Positions 34,539-45,792 of a DNA stretch of 64,000 bases are shown here, piece after piece; position 1 is the first letter of the stretch, and each line of letters begins with the position of its first letter. A model generated the notes under the pieces. The model saw nothing but the letters and a program-made list of their open reading frames with translations. It did not search any database and was not told the DNA's origin. Both the position numbers and the translations under genes were made by a program. The stretch comes from Pseudeuparius sepicola (lineage: Eukaryota > Arthropoda > Insecta > Coleoptera > Anthribidae), in NCBI GenBank assembly GCA_963920635.1, contig OY987298.1, positions 130,085,735 through 130,149,734 of the forward strand. Direction: 5' to 3'.

Positions 34539-35658
34539 GCTTAGACGCTATAAGCTTTTTCTTGGTAGGATAATGGACAGTCAAAAATGAACATTGTTTT
34601 AATTTTCATTATTGAAGAACATGTTGCATGCCCTCATTGTATTCCATATATAGACCGTTTAAGGGTTTTAAACCCTTTTTCCACACGCTACACTTATACC
34701 TTTGGGTTTTCGAAGTCGGAATAGTATAAAAATCATACGGTGAACATGGCATAAGTGAGAATTAGTACCTTTTTTTTTCTGGGTGAAATTTTAAACAGGA
34801 AACGCGTTGTACAAAATCCGATTTTGCAGCTAGTCTTTCAACTTGATAATCGTGTGACGGGATATTTTTAAAAACTGGTGAACTTTGCACCTATTATATT
34901 TTAGTCAAGTAATTTAAAACAGGGCCTGGCTTTCTCGGAATTAAAGAAATTTACTTACCTAGATGGTTATAAACTCAACTAAAAATGGTTAATTTATGCC
35001 CCAAATTTAATATCCACTTTCCTTTGAGAAGCAGTCTCTAAATATAGGAAGATAGATTTTTGATACATCCTTAGGTAATGTAGTCAAGAAAATGTATACA
35101 CTCATATGTATCTCATATCTATTCTTTATTACACTTTTCCTACAAATTTTTTATCGCCAGTACCGATGAGATCAGCGTGCTCGTTTCATAGGCGCTTATT
35201 CCGACAAAGAGAAAGTACTTTTTTCCGAGGAATTACATCACGTACATATTGCAAGCTGGTATTTTTCTATAGGTGTTAGGTTTTTATTAGTTGCGAGTCT
35301 CGACATGTCTCGGCGTCGCGGACGCAAAAATACGCAGGCAGAGGTGGTAGCAAAAATCCATGCATGGCCGCGGCTAAAGGTCGACAGGGGGACGTCATGG
35401 CTTAATTATGATTTAGGGTTTTTATTAGTTGCGAGTCGTGACATGTCGCGGCTGGGTCAACGGTCGGAGGGATAATGACGGGGACTCGGGCACCTTCGGC
35501 AGGGTTGGGAGCAGGGGCGAAGGTCAACGGTCGGCGCGATTGGCTGGGGGGCGTGGTTTGGGAGTGGAGGGGGTAAGTTTGGTCAAAAAAGTGCAGGATT
35601 TTGCTCCCATAAGAAATACATGGGGAAATTGGCCTTGAACCGGCATAGCTATACTACT

Positions 35659-35664
35659 ATAATT
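35659..35664. repeat. Right 6-bp target-site duplication ATAATT
   Basis: Directly follows the ...ATACTACT terminus and is identical to 21491-21496. Confidence 0.85.
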
Positions 35665-35741
35665 AATTTTTATATCGCTAATAACTATTAGGGAACATTG
35701 CCTGGTGTTAGGTAAGCCTAATATTTTGTTAAGGTTTCATT

Positions 35742-35945
35742 CTACCGTAGGTTTTGGTTTATTTTAGAGTTCACTTCGCCACTTAAACAACCCCCTGTAA
35801 AGCCTCCTGTGTACCCAAATAAATTAGTTTGAGCCAGACGATTTTGATTGGAACCACCTTTTATTGAACCACTCCTGAGGGAAATTGGTCTTTGCTCACA
35901 TGCTAACATGTTAAATTTGTCGTCATTTGAAAAAGCACCCTCCAT
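35742..35945 (-). CDS. Unidentified 67-codon frame beside the palindrome
   Basis: A minus-strand frame beginning MEGAFSNDDKFNMLACEQRP and ending QNLR, with mixed polar, Gly- and Asn-rich composition (GYTGGFTGGCLSGE) unlike the AT-driven chance frames around it. No domain is recognised. It could be a coding exon, a transposon fragment or chance. It lies 78 bp right of the palindrome duplication; no continuation was found on the left side of the insertion. Confidence 0.25.
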   Translation of the reverse strand: MEGAFSNDDKFNMLACEQRPISLRSGSIKGGSNQNRLAQTNLFGYTGGFTGGCLSGEVNSKINQNLR

Positions 35946-36104
35946 TTACAATAGTACAAATTATTAACTAAATGATACAGTGGGAGTTATGACAAATGAC
36001 AAGGGATTGGTTTCGTTGTTTCAAAGCCTTGGAGATTATTATTGGAGGATATTATTTTTTAATATCGTATGTGACTGTTATTACTCTTTGCCGTCCTTTT
36101 TTTG

Positions 36105-36654
36105 GTTTTTCGATTGAAAGATAAGTTGTAAGTTAAATGGTTGACAATACTGATTAATATTTAGACTTCCTATCATTAAATACAGGTCCGCATTAGAAAA
36201 AATTAATGAAAAAAAAAAAGGAATTTTTATTATAAATGTCTCAAAATATTTTAAAAATATTTCGAGTCATACGTCATGGTATTTGCAATGAAAAGTGCTT
36301 TCAAAATCTGCAAAAAAATCCATTTCCGTATTAAAAAAAAATAAGTTGAAGATGGTTTCCCAAAAACGAAATGTAGAACAAATCTAAAAATGCCATTTTA
36401 AAGCCCGTTAAAAAGTGACGTAAGAGCGTTTTTCTTTTTTCCTATCTGTGATAACAACTTCAGAAAAAAATAAAATGGAAAACGCAAAATTCTACTTTTT
36501 TCAAAATAACTCCAATACGAAAAAATATATTAGAAATCTGTTTGTACCATTTTATTCATCTTCAAATTGAGCAACTTTTTCCTCATTTAACCGTTGTTCT
36601 ATTAACCGTTTGCAAGATCCCCATGCTGTTCATTCTTATCCGGGACACATTGTA
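36105..36654. repeat. Interspersed repeat, copy 2 (inverted relative to copy 1)
   Basis: Reverse-oriented relative of 16385-16925, ending CTTATCCGGGACACATTG-TA at 36653-36654. It shares ggtatttgcaatgaaaagtgc, gttgaagatggtttc and gcaagatccccatgctgttc. Similarity continues outward past the TACAGG at 36181-36186. Confidence 0.7.
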
Positions 36655-36789
36655 TAACCACAGCCATATAGATAATTTTTAAGAACAAACTGTCGACAAA
36701 GACTGGTTTCAAAATATGTAAATGCAACAACGCATAATACATACTTAGGCATATTTTTATGTTTTAGATAACAATAATATAATATCCTA

Positions 36790-37080
36790 CTCTCCTTTGC
36801 CGTGTCACTCGAAATATCAAATTATTTCGCCGGCCTTAAAATTCCGGTCCCGCCTGCCTCGACGCGCGACATTCCTCGCAATTAGAGCCAGAGTCCGCCC
36901 CTAACGAATTCATAAATTCCTCGCCTTCTTCCGGAATTCTGCCGGAGGCGCCTCCGGGGGCGGCGGCCCCACACGCCCGCCGCGCTATCGAGTTAGGTGC
37001 GTCCTTTGTTCCCGCCCTTTAATGAGGTGGCCCGAAGGAAGGGGACCGGGCCCTTGTGCCAACGACGATAATGCGAAGTA
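36790..37080. other. GC-richer island 3
   Basis: CpG-rich block with ggaggcgcctccgggggcgg and a ggtggcccgaaggaag word that resembles, on the other strand, part of island 2. No sustained frame. Possibly conserved non-coding or regulatory DNA. Confidence 0.35.
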
Positions 37081-38100
37081 GGATGCCGCAAAAATGGAGA
37101 TTACGACGGAATGGTTAATTATTAACCTCGCAGGTGTTAGAAGAGTTCTGCATTATTGAAAGAAAGTGCATATATTTTAATTCAACCTACAGCCTTTGTT
37201 ACAAATTGTGATACTCACCCCTTGGAAGATGGTAGTTGGCGAGCGGTATTGTACGGGGCGAGTCACAAGTTACTTACTTTTAGTGTAGGCCTAAAGGTGT
37301 ATAACGGAAACACAGGGTTAGTTTGATATTATATGTGTATTGAAATTAACTACGAAAGAGTGCATTAAGTTGCAAAAATATAGTAAAGGAGATTTCACAA
37401 ATGTGCAATAATTGAACAATTGAAAATTCTATGATTTCACACAACGCTACACTCAGGTTATCGGAATATGAGTCCTTTTTATTAAAATAGTCACAACGTT
37501 TCAAAAGGTACACTTGTTGAATAATTAAATTAAAAGTAGAGCACAAAACAATTTGTCAAAATGGCACAAAATACAAAACTATGGCAATGGAATTACAATA
37601 TTCAGATGAAAAGGTACAAAATTGCACAAGATTCCCAAATAGTATAAAATTAAATGATTACTCTGTATAACTTTGCTTAATTCCCCAGTACAAAGTGGTA
37701 TAAAAATGTAATTCAAAATTAATCGAAATTGCTGACATAAAAAAGTTCAATCTAAAAAACAAAATTCTGAATTCATCAGTAAAATTAATTTGCCTTTAAA
37801 TAGCTTCCCAAAATCCTTTCCAATTTCCAATAAAAGTTACAAAATTATTTTTAGTTTAAATAAAATAAATTATTTGAATTTGCAGTATAATAATATGACT
37901 CAAAATAAATTCCCAAAAATCATTCACGGTCCACAAAAGTTATGAAATTATTTCCAAATAATTGAAATGCACAATAAATTCAATTTTAACAAAAGTTTCA
38001 AAATAATTTTAAAATTCGAAATAAAAGGCAAATCAAACATGGAAAATTCAAAAATAAGGAACAAAATTTCTTACGTGGTCAGTCCAAATTCAGCAAGCGA
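37081..38100. other. AT-rich stretch, low-complexity in part
   Basis: 37550-38080 is strongly A+T with recurring aaaatt/ttccaa words on a near-repetitive background. No gene recognised. Confidence 0.35.
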
Positions 38101-38125
38101 TGCTCAAGTGTCTAGGAATTATTTT

Positions 38126-38400
38126 CTATAGGTAAATTTTTTTAGCAGTATTTTCTGCAACAGACTCTATAACTTCTTGGGCAGGGCTTTCAGCGTTCTT
38201 GTTGGTGACTGCTTTGGCTCTTGGTTTCACGCTCTTTGCTCTTTTATATTCTAAATTGGAGACTAAATCTCCCACGTGACCCCCAGGAATTCCTGCTGGC
38301 GATGCTATTTTCCAGAAAATCTGGTTTTGGTCGGTTTTTACTGGTATTTGCGGCGCTCGGCCCAACCAAGCTTCCGTAGAAGCGGAAAATTTTTAGAAGA
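38126..38400 (-). CDS. Unidentified frame, possibly a retroelement or host fragment
   Basis: A minus-strand frame open from about 38400 (no ATG until 38365) to a stop at 38126. It contains QIPVKTDQNQIFWKIASPAGIPGG and a Lys/Ala-rich tail with AKAVTNKNAESPAQEV. Composition is protein-like rather than AT-driven. About 150 bp upstream on the same strand, ggcgccccaagccagg resembles a retroviral primer-binding site, which hints at a gag-like origin; this is weak. No family recognised. Confidence 0.25.
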
Positions 38401-38600
38401 GAAAATTGGGGCTACGTCACAGAATATCTGCCTACCGTCCTGCGCACCTTGATAGGAAAGTTTTTAATTCTTTATATCTGGAATGCGGGAGCTCCACAGA
38501 CTTATACTGTAGAATATAGTGACATTGAAATTCCTGGCTTGGGGCGCCCGCTGGGCTCTACAAAATCAATTCTGAATAAAGCCAATAAGATCAATAACTA

Positions 38601-39270
38601 GCATAGTCGGGTGAACGAAAATCTCCATATTCAAATGTCAATAACTTGTAAACCATAAAAATTAGAAGAAATTGTCAACGAAAAAAACTACTCGCAAAAA
38701 TAGCATTCCAGTGGCGTATCAATTGGGATTTGATTGGAAAAAAATATTCAGCGGAATTGTGCCACGCTGTCACTTTTAAAAAGAGTTGCGCCGATTTCCG
38801 AACAGGCGAAGAGTTTGGATTACACTATACACGTAGGTATGTTATTTGTGTATTAAAAATAGCGATTTGTGATTGGAGTGAAAATTTTTTTTAAAACAAG
38901 CTGATTTTTTCAGGGTAAACTGGAAGTAGGTACTTAGAGTTCACCCTTATAAAGCACTTTATCTAGTGGTGATCTTTTACCTATATCTCGTGAAGTATTG
39001 AAGTTAAAAAAAAACTTCATAAGGGAAAGTTGTAGAGAATGTAATAATGTACGCATAAAAAAAAATTGCAAAAAAATGTTTGCAAAACCACCCCTATTGC
39101 GGGGTTCGTAACACGACTTCGATGGTGATTTTTTGGGGTTATACTCAGGACGCTACCCACAACCAACCCTGAAAATATCTACCTGATAAGAATTTTTTTA
39201 TTAAGTATACTTCTTTGAAAACACCTTATTTTCATCTGTTTTAGCAATAATGAAAGATGGGGTTTTTCGG
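38601..39270. other. No recognisable gene
   Basis: AT-rich, with only short chance frames and no repeat boundary seen. Confidence 0.35.
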
Positions 39271-39274
39271 GCTA

Positions 39275-39318
39275 GCGCACGGAAACAGCGCATGGAAAAA
39301 CTTTCCGTGCGCTTAATA
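39275..39318. repeat. Hairpin AGCGCACGGAAA/TTTCCGTGCGCT
   Basis: A perfect 12-bp stem with a loop of about 18 bases. The GCACGGAAA word recurs in the larger hairpin at 39647-39784. Confidence 0.55.
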
Positions 39319-39646
39319 AAAATACCGAATATATGGCTTTAAAATAGAAATATACAGCAAAGTAAACTAAGAAACTCTATATGCTCTCTGATATTTAATA
39401 TGTACCTATTTTGTATTTTAATTCGTAAGTGTTTCAATATTTAGATACATTTTTGTAATATATTTGACGTTTTATTCACCTGACAATAACTAATTTACAA
39501 CAAAGCACCTTTGAAATAATTTGAGAGTAACCATGGAAACGCATCATACATACCAAACACTATATTGTCTGAATTGTTTATTTTTTGTCAATTATTTTTA
39601 TTTTAATATGCCGATAAAATATGTTTTAAGTTTCCGTTTTCAAAGA

Positions 39647-39784
39647 AGTATATCGTTCATTACACGTCCAGAAATAGATTTTTCTGTGCTTGCATGACTT
39701 CCCGTGTTCGGCTGCGCCTCGCACGGTAATTTGTCACGCGCGCACGGAAAAATCTTTATTTCCAGACTCGTAATGAAATATACT
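39647..39784. repeat. Palindromic repeat, 138 bp
   Basis: The arms agtatatcgttcattac... and ...gtaatgaaatatact pair through ccagaaatagatttttc(t/c)gtgc and its complement, with a GC-rich loop holding gttcggctgcgcctcgc. Type and size suit a short palindromic MITE. Confidence 0.6.
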
Positions 39785-39954
39785 ATTTTTCTACCTCTAT
39801 AAAAAAATGTCAATTTTCTTGGACTAACAGCAATAATCATTTTTTTGTGTCTTCTGTGCAATTTTGGTTTTATGGATTATGACCTATTGGAATGAAAGGT
39901 ATAGAAATGACTAAATGCTCCTTTATACTCCACTTCTTAATCGAAGCGAACTTA

Positions 39955-40240
39955 TTGACTCGTCACCACCAGTCACCTACTCCCAAAACTTACCCGTACC
40001 CCAATCCTCTACGCGGTAGCGTGCGGCGGTCCCGCGCTCCTCCATTCGCGGGGCTATTAATCCCGATCTCCTTTGTCGGCGGCGTTTTTCGGAGGCGCCG
40101 TCGCCATGGCGACGATTCCCGTTGCCGTGACGACCGGCGATGCCGGCGCCCCCCCGGCACGCGCCGCCCGCGCCTGAGCGAAGCCGCGGGAACGGCGGGG
40201 TCCCCGATACACGACAGTGGAGAATGACAAGGTAGGGAGC
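39955..40240. other. GC-richer island 4
   Basis: Strongly CpG-rich, with ggcggcgtttttcggaggcgc and ccggcgatgccggcgc. It yields an Arg-rich open frame (39892-40227) that looks like a by-product of base composition. Could be a promoter-associated or conserved non-coding island. Confidence 0.4.
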
Positions 40241-40790
40241 TGAGCCGAAACAGTCTTACCTAATCTTCTACGAATTCGCGATTTTCGTTTTCTGGCACAA
40301 TTGACAACCCATATTGCTCCACCAGTATTGTCAGAAAATACATTACATTCGAGTTCAGTTCCATCATCGTTTGTAGAGGATAGAAATTCGATTCACACAC
40401 ACTTCAAAACCATAGCAAATAGCAACCGAACCAAGATACTTGATGGCTCAATCAAATACTTACTGCCACAACTCAAACATTAGATAGGTACAGTTATGAA
40501 AAAAAAAAAAAAAACACATTAGAAAATTCGAACTTTAATAAATGATTACATAAGTCCTCTGGAGATATGGTACATACGTTAAAATGTAAAAAGATAAAGG
40601 ATAAGCAAATAGTAAATCCCGTTTTAACCAAAAAAGAAAACTTTTTCGCCAGATGCAATGGGGAAAATGTTATCTAATCACTTTGTAAAAAAAAACAGCA
40701 ACAATCCAAATTATGCCAGTGCCTTGATACATAAATAACTATATATAGCTTTATTTATTAATTATTACTGTACTACATACTATAATACTA

Positions 40791-40934
40791 CAGTTTGTTC
40801 AGCGAATGTTCGGCCCTACGTCACAACTTCCGTCCTTGTCTGACTCGTAAATGTACGACCGATATCCATCGTATATTAAGGTAAGACAAGGACGGGAGTT
40901 GTGACGTAGGGCCGAACATTCGCTGAACAAACTG
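40791..40934. repeat. Near-perfect hairpin MITE, 144 bp
   Basis: CAGTTTGTTCAGCGAATGTT at the left and its complement at the right begin about 50-bp arms with a single mismatch seen (ttccgtcc versus ggacggga). The loop is about 44 bp. The flanks are ta and ca, so a decayed TA duplication is possible. Confidence 0.75.
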
Positions 40935-42300
40935 CACACTATTCACTTCGGGGATCTTAAATAATTAGTAACCGAAAATGTCTCTTTTCTTCCTTTTTGT
41001 TCTCCTTATAAATAAATAAGGATTCAATCTGCTTACCGGTGGAGTCTTCATTGCTGTTGCTAATTCCAATGCTACATCATCTTCTTGGGATTTTGGTTGC
41101 CCTAAAACAGGAACAAATTAGTTAAAACACAAATATTTACAGGAAAAAACGTGGCGTGGGGTTTTGAGGTTAGAATTTCGTTTATTTCTTCTCCTCGTCC
41201 AATTTTCAGTTCATATTGATTCGCGCGGCAGCTTGTATTTTTGAAGTATTTTCTGTAGCATGAAATGTCGAGTTCAACTCTTCCCTCATAATAAAATACC
41301 TATGCTATAGTACAACAAACAGGAAATATGAAAGATAAAAGCTGGTTCTTTTTGAGAAAATTAAAAAGATGCATGGCAGGATCATTTTACAGTAGTTCGA
41401 ACGTCAAAACAAGTTTTCTTATATAATAATACCTTTCTTGGCAATTTAAAAAAGTATTTAAAGATCTACTTTCCGTCACACGACTTTGTTGGTCTGAACC
41501 CCCAGGGACCCATTTTTATTAATGTTTTATTAATTCCCTGTATCTAATGCTTTCATTTCTGAAAATACCTACTCTCTAAAACATTGTGCTTTCCAGATGT
41601 ATCATTGGTCAGGAATATTTCGCAATAGTCGCTCTTATCTTTCATTTTAATATATAAATAAGGGCTACGAATTGTGCCTGCAAGTCAGTGAAAGATTGGA
41701 ACGCGAATTTGGTGCGGATTTTAGAGCTGAAGAATATTCTTGGTCAGTGACTGTGCCTGACAAGTGTATTTCTATTCAATGAAGGTGGTGACCAAGGCAA
41801 CAAGTATATGGACTCTTATTGTTGGAAAATCCAGTACACCGTTAATTAAAATTTCTGTCTGCAACATGTTAAAACTAGCATTACAACATAACTATTATAA
41901 AGTGCTGTCGCATTTTTTTTTATGTTTGCTGAGAATTGGCTATACCGTCCTTACCTCTGTATAGCAAACTTCAATAAAACCAGATTTAGTGGCCCGTGGA
42001 AGACTCTCGCGCTGTTTGTTTTGTACAGTTGCATGAATGATGAATATGTATTACACCCTGCTAATAGGAGGCCGCTTTTAAGGAGAGGTATGGTAGTCCT
42101 GCAATTCCATAATTAACTGCGCCAGTGGTGAACGTCTTAAATTAGGTCTCTCGCTTCTTCCCTGGCAGCAACTTTGTACAGGGTACGGTCCAAAAGGCAG
42201 AGTCGGCTTTGGAATACCAGCAACATTTTTTTATAAGCTTTGTCACAGCCGACTCTAGGAGAAGCCCTGAAGTAGAGAAAACTGGCAACACGGGATGCGG
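40935..42300. other. Non-coding stretch with one promoter-like spot
   Basis: No gene recognised. TATATAAATAAGG at 41651-41663 and a TCAGTG at 41685-41690 resemble a TATA box and an arthropod initiator, but the spacing is a few bases too long and no coding exon follows. It may be an LTR remnant. Confidence 0.25.
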
Positions 42301-42309
42301 GTCCACGTC

Positions 42310-42569
42310 GCGTGCCCTGACACTGCCTGTCAGTTGATTTTACAAGAAATTTACCAGAATTCGTTTGTGTAGTGCGGGTAGTGCTATCGTCGTCAGATTG
42401 CTACGACGAGGCAGTGTGTCTCTGGGTGGAAACAGACAGCCCGAAGTGCTGGCGACAAGTGCAAAAGTGAAAAATTTCTCTAAAAGTTCGATGTGAAGAA
42501 TCGTTCCTTTACAATTTCAAGCCTCAAGATGCTTAGAGTCGTCGAGAGAAGCTAGAATATACCTCGCTG
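42310..42569 (+). promoter_or_regulatory. Candidate 5' untranslated exon of a host gene
   Basis: An island of balanced base composition contains gcctgTCAGTtgatttt (initiator-like TCAGT near 42330). It has a short upstream frame (ATG near 42527 ending TAG after eight codons) and a good splice donor, ctcgct|GTAAGT, near 42569. This is how many insect first exons look. There is no protein evidence and no downstream exon was identified. Confidence 0.3.
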
Positions 42570-44170
42570 TAAGTCAAATCGTAATAATAACTTGAAATAG
42601 CTAGGTTTTCTTTGCTTGACGGCAAGCGGTCAATTTGTATTTGTTTTCGGCTTTCTATAAAGGACGAAAATTTAAGAATAAAATGATTAAGGAAATAAAA
42701 TACCACTCCTGCTGCGCAGTCGTGGTATTTTCAGCTTTGGGATTATAATTCGTAAAATTAACGAAAGGTATTATCGATAATAGGCACACCACTTGTTATA
42801 TTACCCCTGAAAATATAACCATAAGGGAAGATAGATCATTTGCCTGATCGCGCACTTTGCGAAAAATTCTCACAAAAATTCGACTTACAACAAAATGTAG
42901 TCCCCTCTATTTGCCCAAATTTACCACATTATTTGTCGAAACTGTAGGTACTTATCCACACCAGAAATTGTACTTATTATAAATACTTATACTTTCTGTG
43001 TATATTTTGTTACTTCTTGTTACTGCTTTTATTGTCTGTTAAACAAATGTACCTACTTACTTAGGTGCCCAATTATTGAAACAAAGTTCACAAATGTATT
43101 TAATTATAATTAAAAAGCAGGTTGAACATCTATTAGAAAAGATAAACTAAGCCAAAGTGCAGACTGCTCTATACTGCATAGACCCGTTGAACCGTCCCGC
43201 TGCGGCGTTGCCACATGTTTGCACAGGGCTTGTAAGTTGAGAAAGTTGTGGCTTTGTTAATTCATTATGCAAGAGTTTTCAAGCGCTATTTCACCTTAAG
43301 AACTGCCATTCGAAAACTATTGGAACGTTTCGAGAAACAATGTGGACCTCTCAAGTGCTGGAAAATACTGAAAGCGGTAACATTCCCCTACCTATAAAAA
43401 ATAAATTGTCCTAAATATATGATGGACCGCAACTCACAATGTTTAAGGATTATAAAACTTTTAATTGCCTATTAGTTATTTAACAAATTTCCATGACATT
43501 TTAGAATTTGTGTCACATAATCGTTTTGTATAGGTTTTCACAAAAATTTTCTACGAACTGGAAAAACTCGAAGCGTCGTCAATAAAGCTAAGAAAGGACT
43601 ATAGCAAAATTCTCCGAATGTCGTATACAGAGCACCCAAAGCCATTGAAATTAATAGAGAGAACTTATAAGCGTAAAAGTTGCTGTTGCCAATTAGAAGT
43701 TGGAGTTGCGAGTAGGTACTTAATTTAATAATATAACCTATAAAATCAGGCAGAACTTTTTTATGTTCCAAAATAACGAATAAAGTTCTGATAATATGAA
43801 AAACAAGTAAGTAATAATTATCAACTTATTTTATTGCTTCTGTAGCTATTAAGGTGTAGCTTTAGCAGCTAGCATTCGTCGCGATGTCACACAAGCCCAA
43901 CGTGTTGCACTTATGCTTCCCAGTCGTGTTTTCTTGGTTATCGTTATACATTGTACGTAAATTGTTGGTGCTGATATTTTTTAAATATGTATACTTGTCC
44001 TTATCTATCACTTTTCCCCGTTACATTTACTTTCCTTCCTTTATTTATTTTTTGCCAGTCTATTAATTATTTTTTTGATGTCAAGGTTTTTTCTTCCTCA
44101 TCGACAGCACGTATTTTGAAAAAATACAAAAAATAGAGAACACAAAAGTCATTTTAGAAATTTATCCTAT
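42570..44170. other. No recognisable gene
   Basis: AT-rich sequence with short chance frames. Nothing supported. Confidence 0.35.
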
Positions 44171-44171
44171 A

Positions 44172-45392
44172 CAGGGTGAGTTTTTTTCGATGCCCACTAT
44201 GGGGATCTCGGAAACTAGCAGAGCTAGAACAAAGGTTAAATGCGGAAATAATTGCAGTTTTGGATGCTCAATCTAATGCCCCTTTTGGATTTTTAAGAAA
44301 GTTCATAGCTCACTAAATATTTTGAAAAGAGTGATTTTTTGCTATTTCATCAGATCTCTGTAGCTCCGTTATTTCTGATAATACAGAAAAACTACAGAGA
44401 CAAGATTTGTAGATAATTTTGGGCTTAATAAGATAATCTGATCCAATTTTTTATGTCGTTTGTGATTTTCGAGATATAGCATAAATTTGTGTTTTTTTTA
44501 TGTAAATCATAGTTGGCTGTGGCCTTATCAAATCGGCCATTTTTTGAGCTTTCCAAAGATATATTACTCGGCATAGTTATCATAAAAAATAAAAGAGCTA
44601 TGGCTAATTTTCTGTTTCTTTTTTTAATTTTTCACATAGTCAGCCATGGAATATTTTCACAATTACCTACGTTCTATTTTATAATTAGACATACTTCAAA
44701 CTTTCTAATACTTTGTTTTTAGCTGGTAACAAAAAAAAATAAATCAAAAATTAAAAAACTCAAATTCAAATTATTATTATTTTAAAAGGTCACCTTTTAA
44801 AATAAAAAAGGTATTCAAATAATCCACCATTATAATTTATGCAAATATTGCATCTTTTTAAAACTGAATTTGTCGCCTTTCTTGGAGAGCGAGTGTCAAT
44901 ACTGGCAATTGCTTCTAAAACAGCTGCTCTTAATTCAGCAATTGTCTCATACTTTATTTTGTATTGTTCCCCACAAAAATAAATACAAAACAGACAAATC
45001 GGGGGATCGGGGCTGCCAGGAATAGGTCTACTTCTGCCTATCCAACTATTTGGATAGAGCTGACCTAGGTAATTTCTTACGGGCAAATAATTATGTGCTT
45101 GAGCTCCATCATGATAATGTTTGTTTTATTTTGTTACATTTTGTTACCAGCTAAAAATAAAATATCGAAAGTTTGATTTATAAAATAGAACATAGCTCTT
45201 CTATTTTTTATAATAACTATGCCGAGTATTATATCTTTGGAAAGCTCGAAAAATGGACGATTTAATAAGGCCGCAGCCAACTACGATTTACGTTTAAAAA
45301 AATACAAGTTTAAGTCATATCTCAAGAATCACAAACAACAAAAAAATTGGATTAGGTATTAAGTCCAAAATTATCTATAATTTTTGTCTGTA
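44172..45392 (-). mobile_element. TA-type foldback element with mariner transposase relic
   Basis: The left end is TA-CAGGGTGAG (44170-44180). The arms 44390-44735 and 45145-45392 mirror each other (ccaaagatatattactcgg and agctggtaac). The right arm stops at a point corresponding to about 44390, so its outer part is lost. The centre codes on the minus strand for a transposase fragment. This links the CAGGGTG foldback family to Tc1/mariner-type transposases. Confidence 0.65.
44800..45123 (-). pseudogene. Mariner-type transposase fragment (D...D region)
   Basis: The minus-strand frame starts before its first ATG: HYHDGAQAHNYLPV, then RNYLGQLYPNSWIGR, then SPD and, near the end, AELRAAVLEAI and CINYNGGLFEYLF. 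HDGA(Q)AH holds the second catalytic Asp and SPD the third; WIGR and G..FEYL are standard markers of insect mariner-like transposases. The usual PLDFFLW after SPD is degraded, so this copy is dead. The first Asp region is absent. Confidence 0.75.
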
Positions 45393-45792
45393 CAGTGGTC
45401 ATATTTCAGTTTTCAAAGGGGTTGACCCCCTAAAATCTCGGAGGAATATTCGCTACGCGCGCAGTTAATATTTCAGGGGTCTGATTTCACCTTTACTTAT
45501 ACACCTCGAACCGCTGCGTCGATTGGCGCAAGATAGGATGTTGTAGCTCTAACCGTTTCGGCGCAAATGGCCTTCAAAGTCAAATCGAAAGTGAAAACTC
45601 GAAGTTCTGTTTTTTAGTTCCTTTAGTGCCTTCCCATTTTTGTGATCGCAATTTGAATCGATAATGAAAGTAACACATCGTAAGACATTTAATGCAAGTG
45701 TCATCAATAATTTAAAAAATCGGGAGTATCTACTTTTGTTCTCCCTAGTGATCGACCACCTCCCACTACTTCATTCCCTGATTAGGTATAAT

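Larger units (their letters stand above)
21497..35658. mobile_element. Giant palindromic Maverick/Polinton-like element, 14.2 kb
   Basis: The terminus AGTAGTATAGCTATGCCGG is exactly inverted at the other end. Perfect 6-bp ATAATT copies flank it. AG(T) termini with 6-bp duplications are the integration signature of Mavericks/Polintons. Known members are 15-20 kb, with terminal repeats of roughly 0.1-1 kb and genes for a protein-primed DNA polymerase, an integrase and virion proteins. Here the two arms (6,750 and 6,747 bp) make up 95% of the element, and none of those genes is seen. It is best described as a non-autonomous, inverted-duplicated derivative that was still a substrate for a Maverick-type integrase. 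The boundaries are firm; the family call is inference from termini plus one gene trace. Confidence 0.75.
28912..35658 (-). repeat. Right arm of the giant palindrome
   Basis: Reverse-complement partner of 21497-28246 with only a handful of differences seen. It has the same AT-rich, frame-poor content. Confidence 0.9.

Noticed and set aside
21497..35658. The palindrome as a simple assembly fold-back artefact
   Set aside because: Different unique flanks, an exact 6-bp duplication at both ends, a non-identical spacer and several arm differences do not fit a self-folded read. Raw-read confirmation is still desirable.
39892..40227. Arg-rich 111-residue protein
   Set aside because: The frame follows the base composition of a CpG-rich island; no domain, and weak start context.
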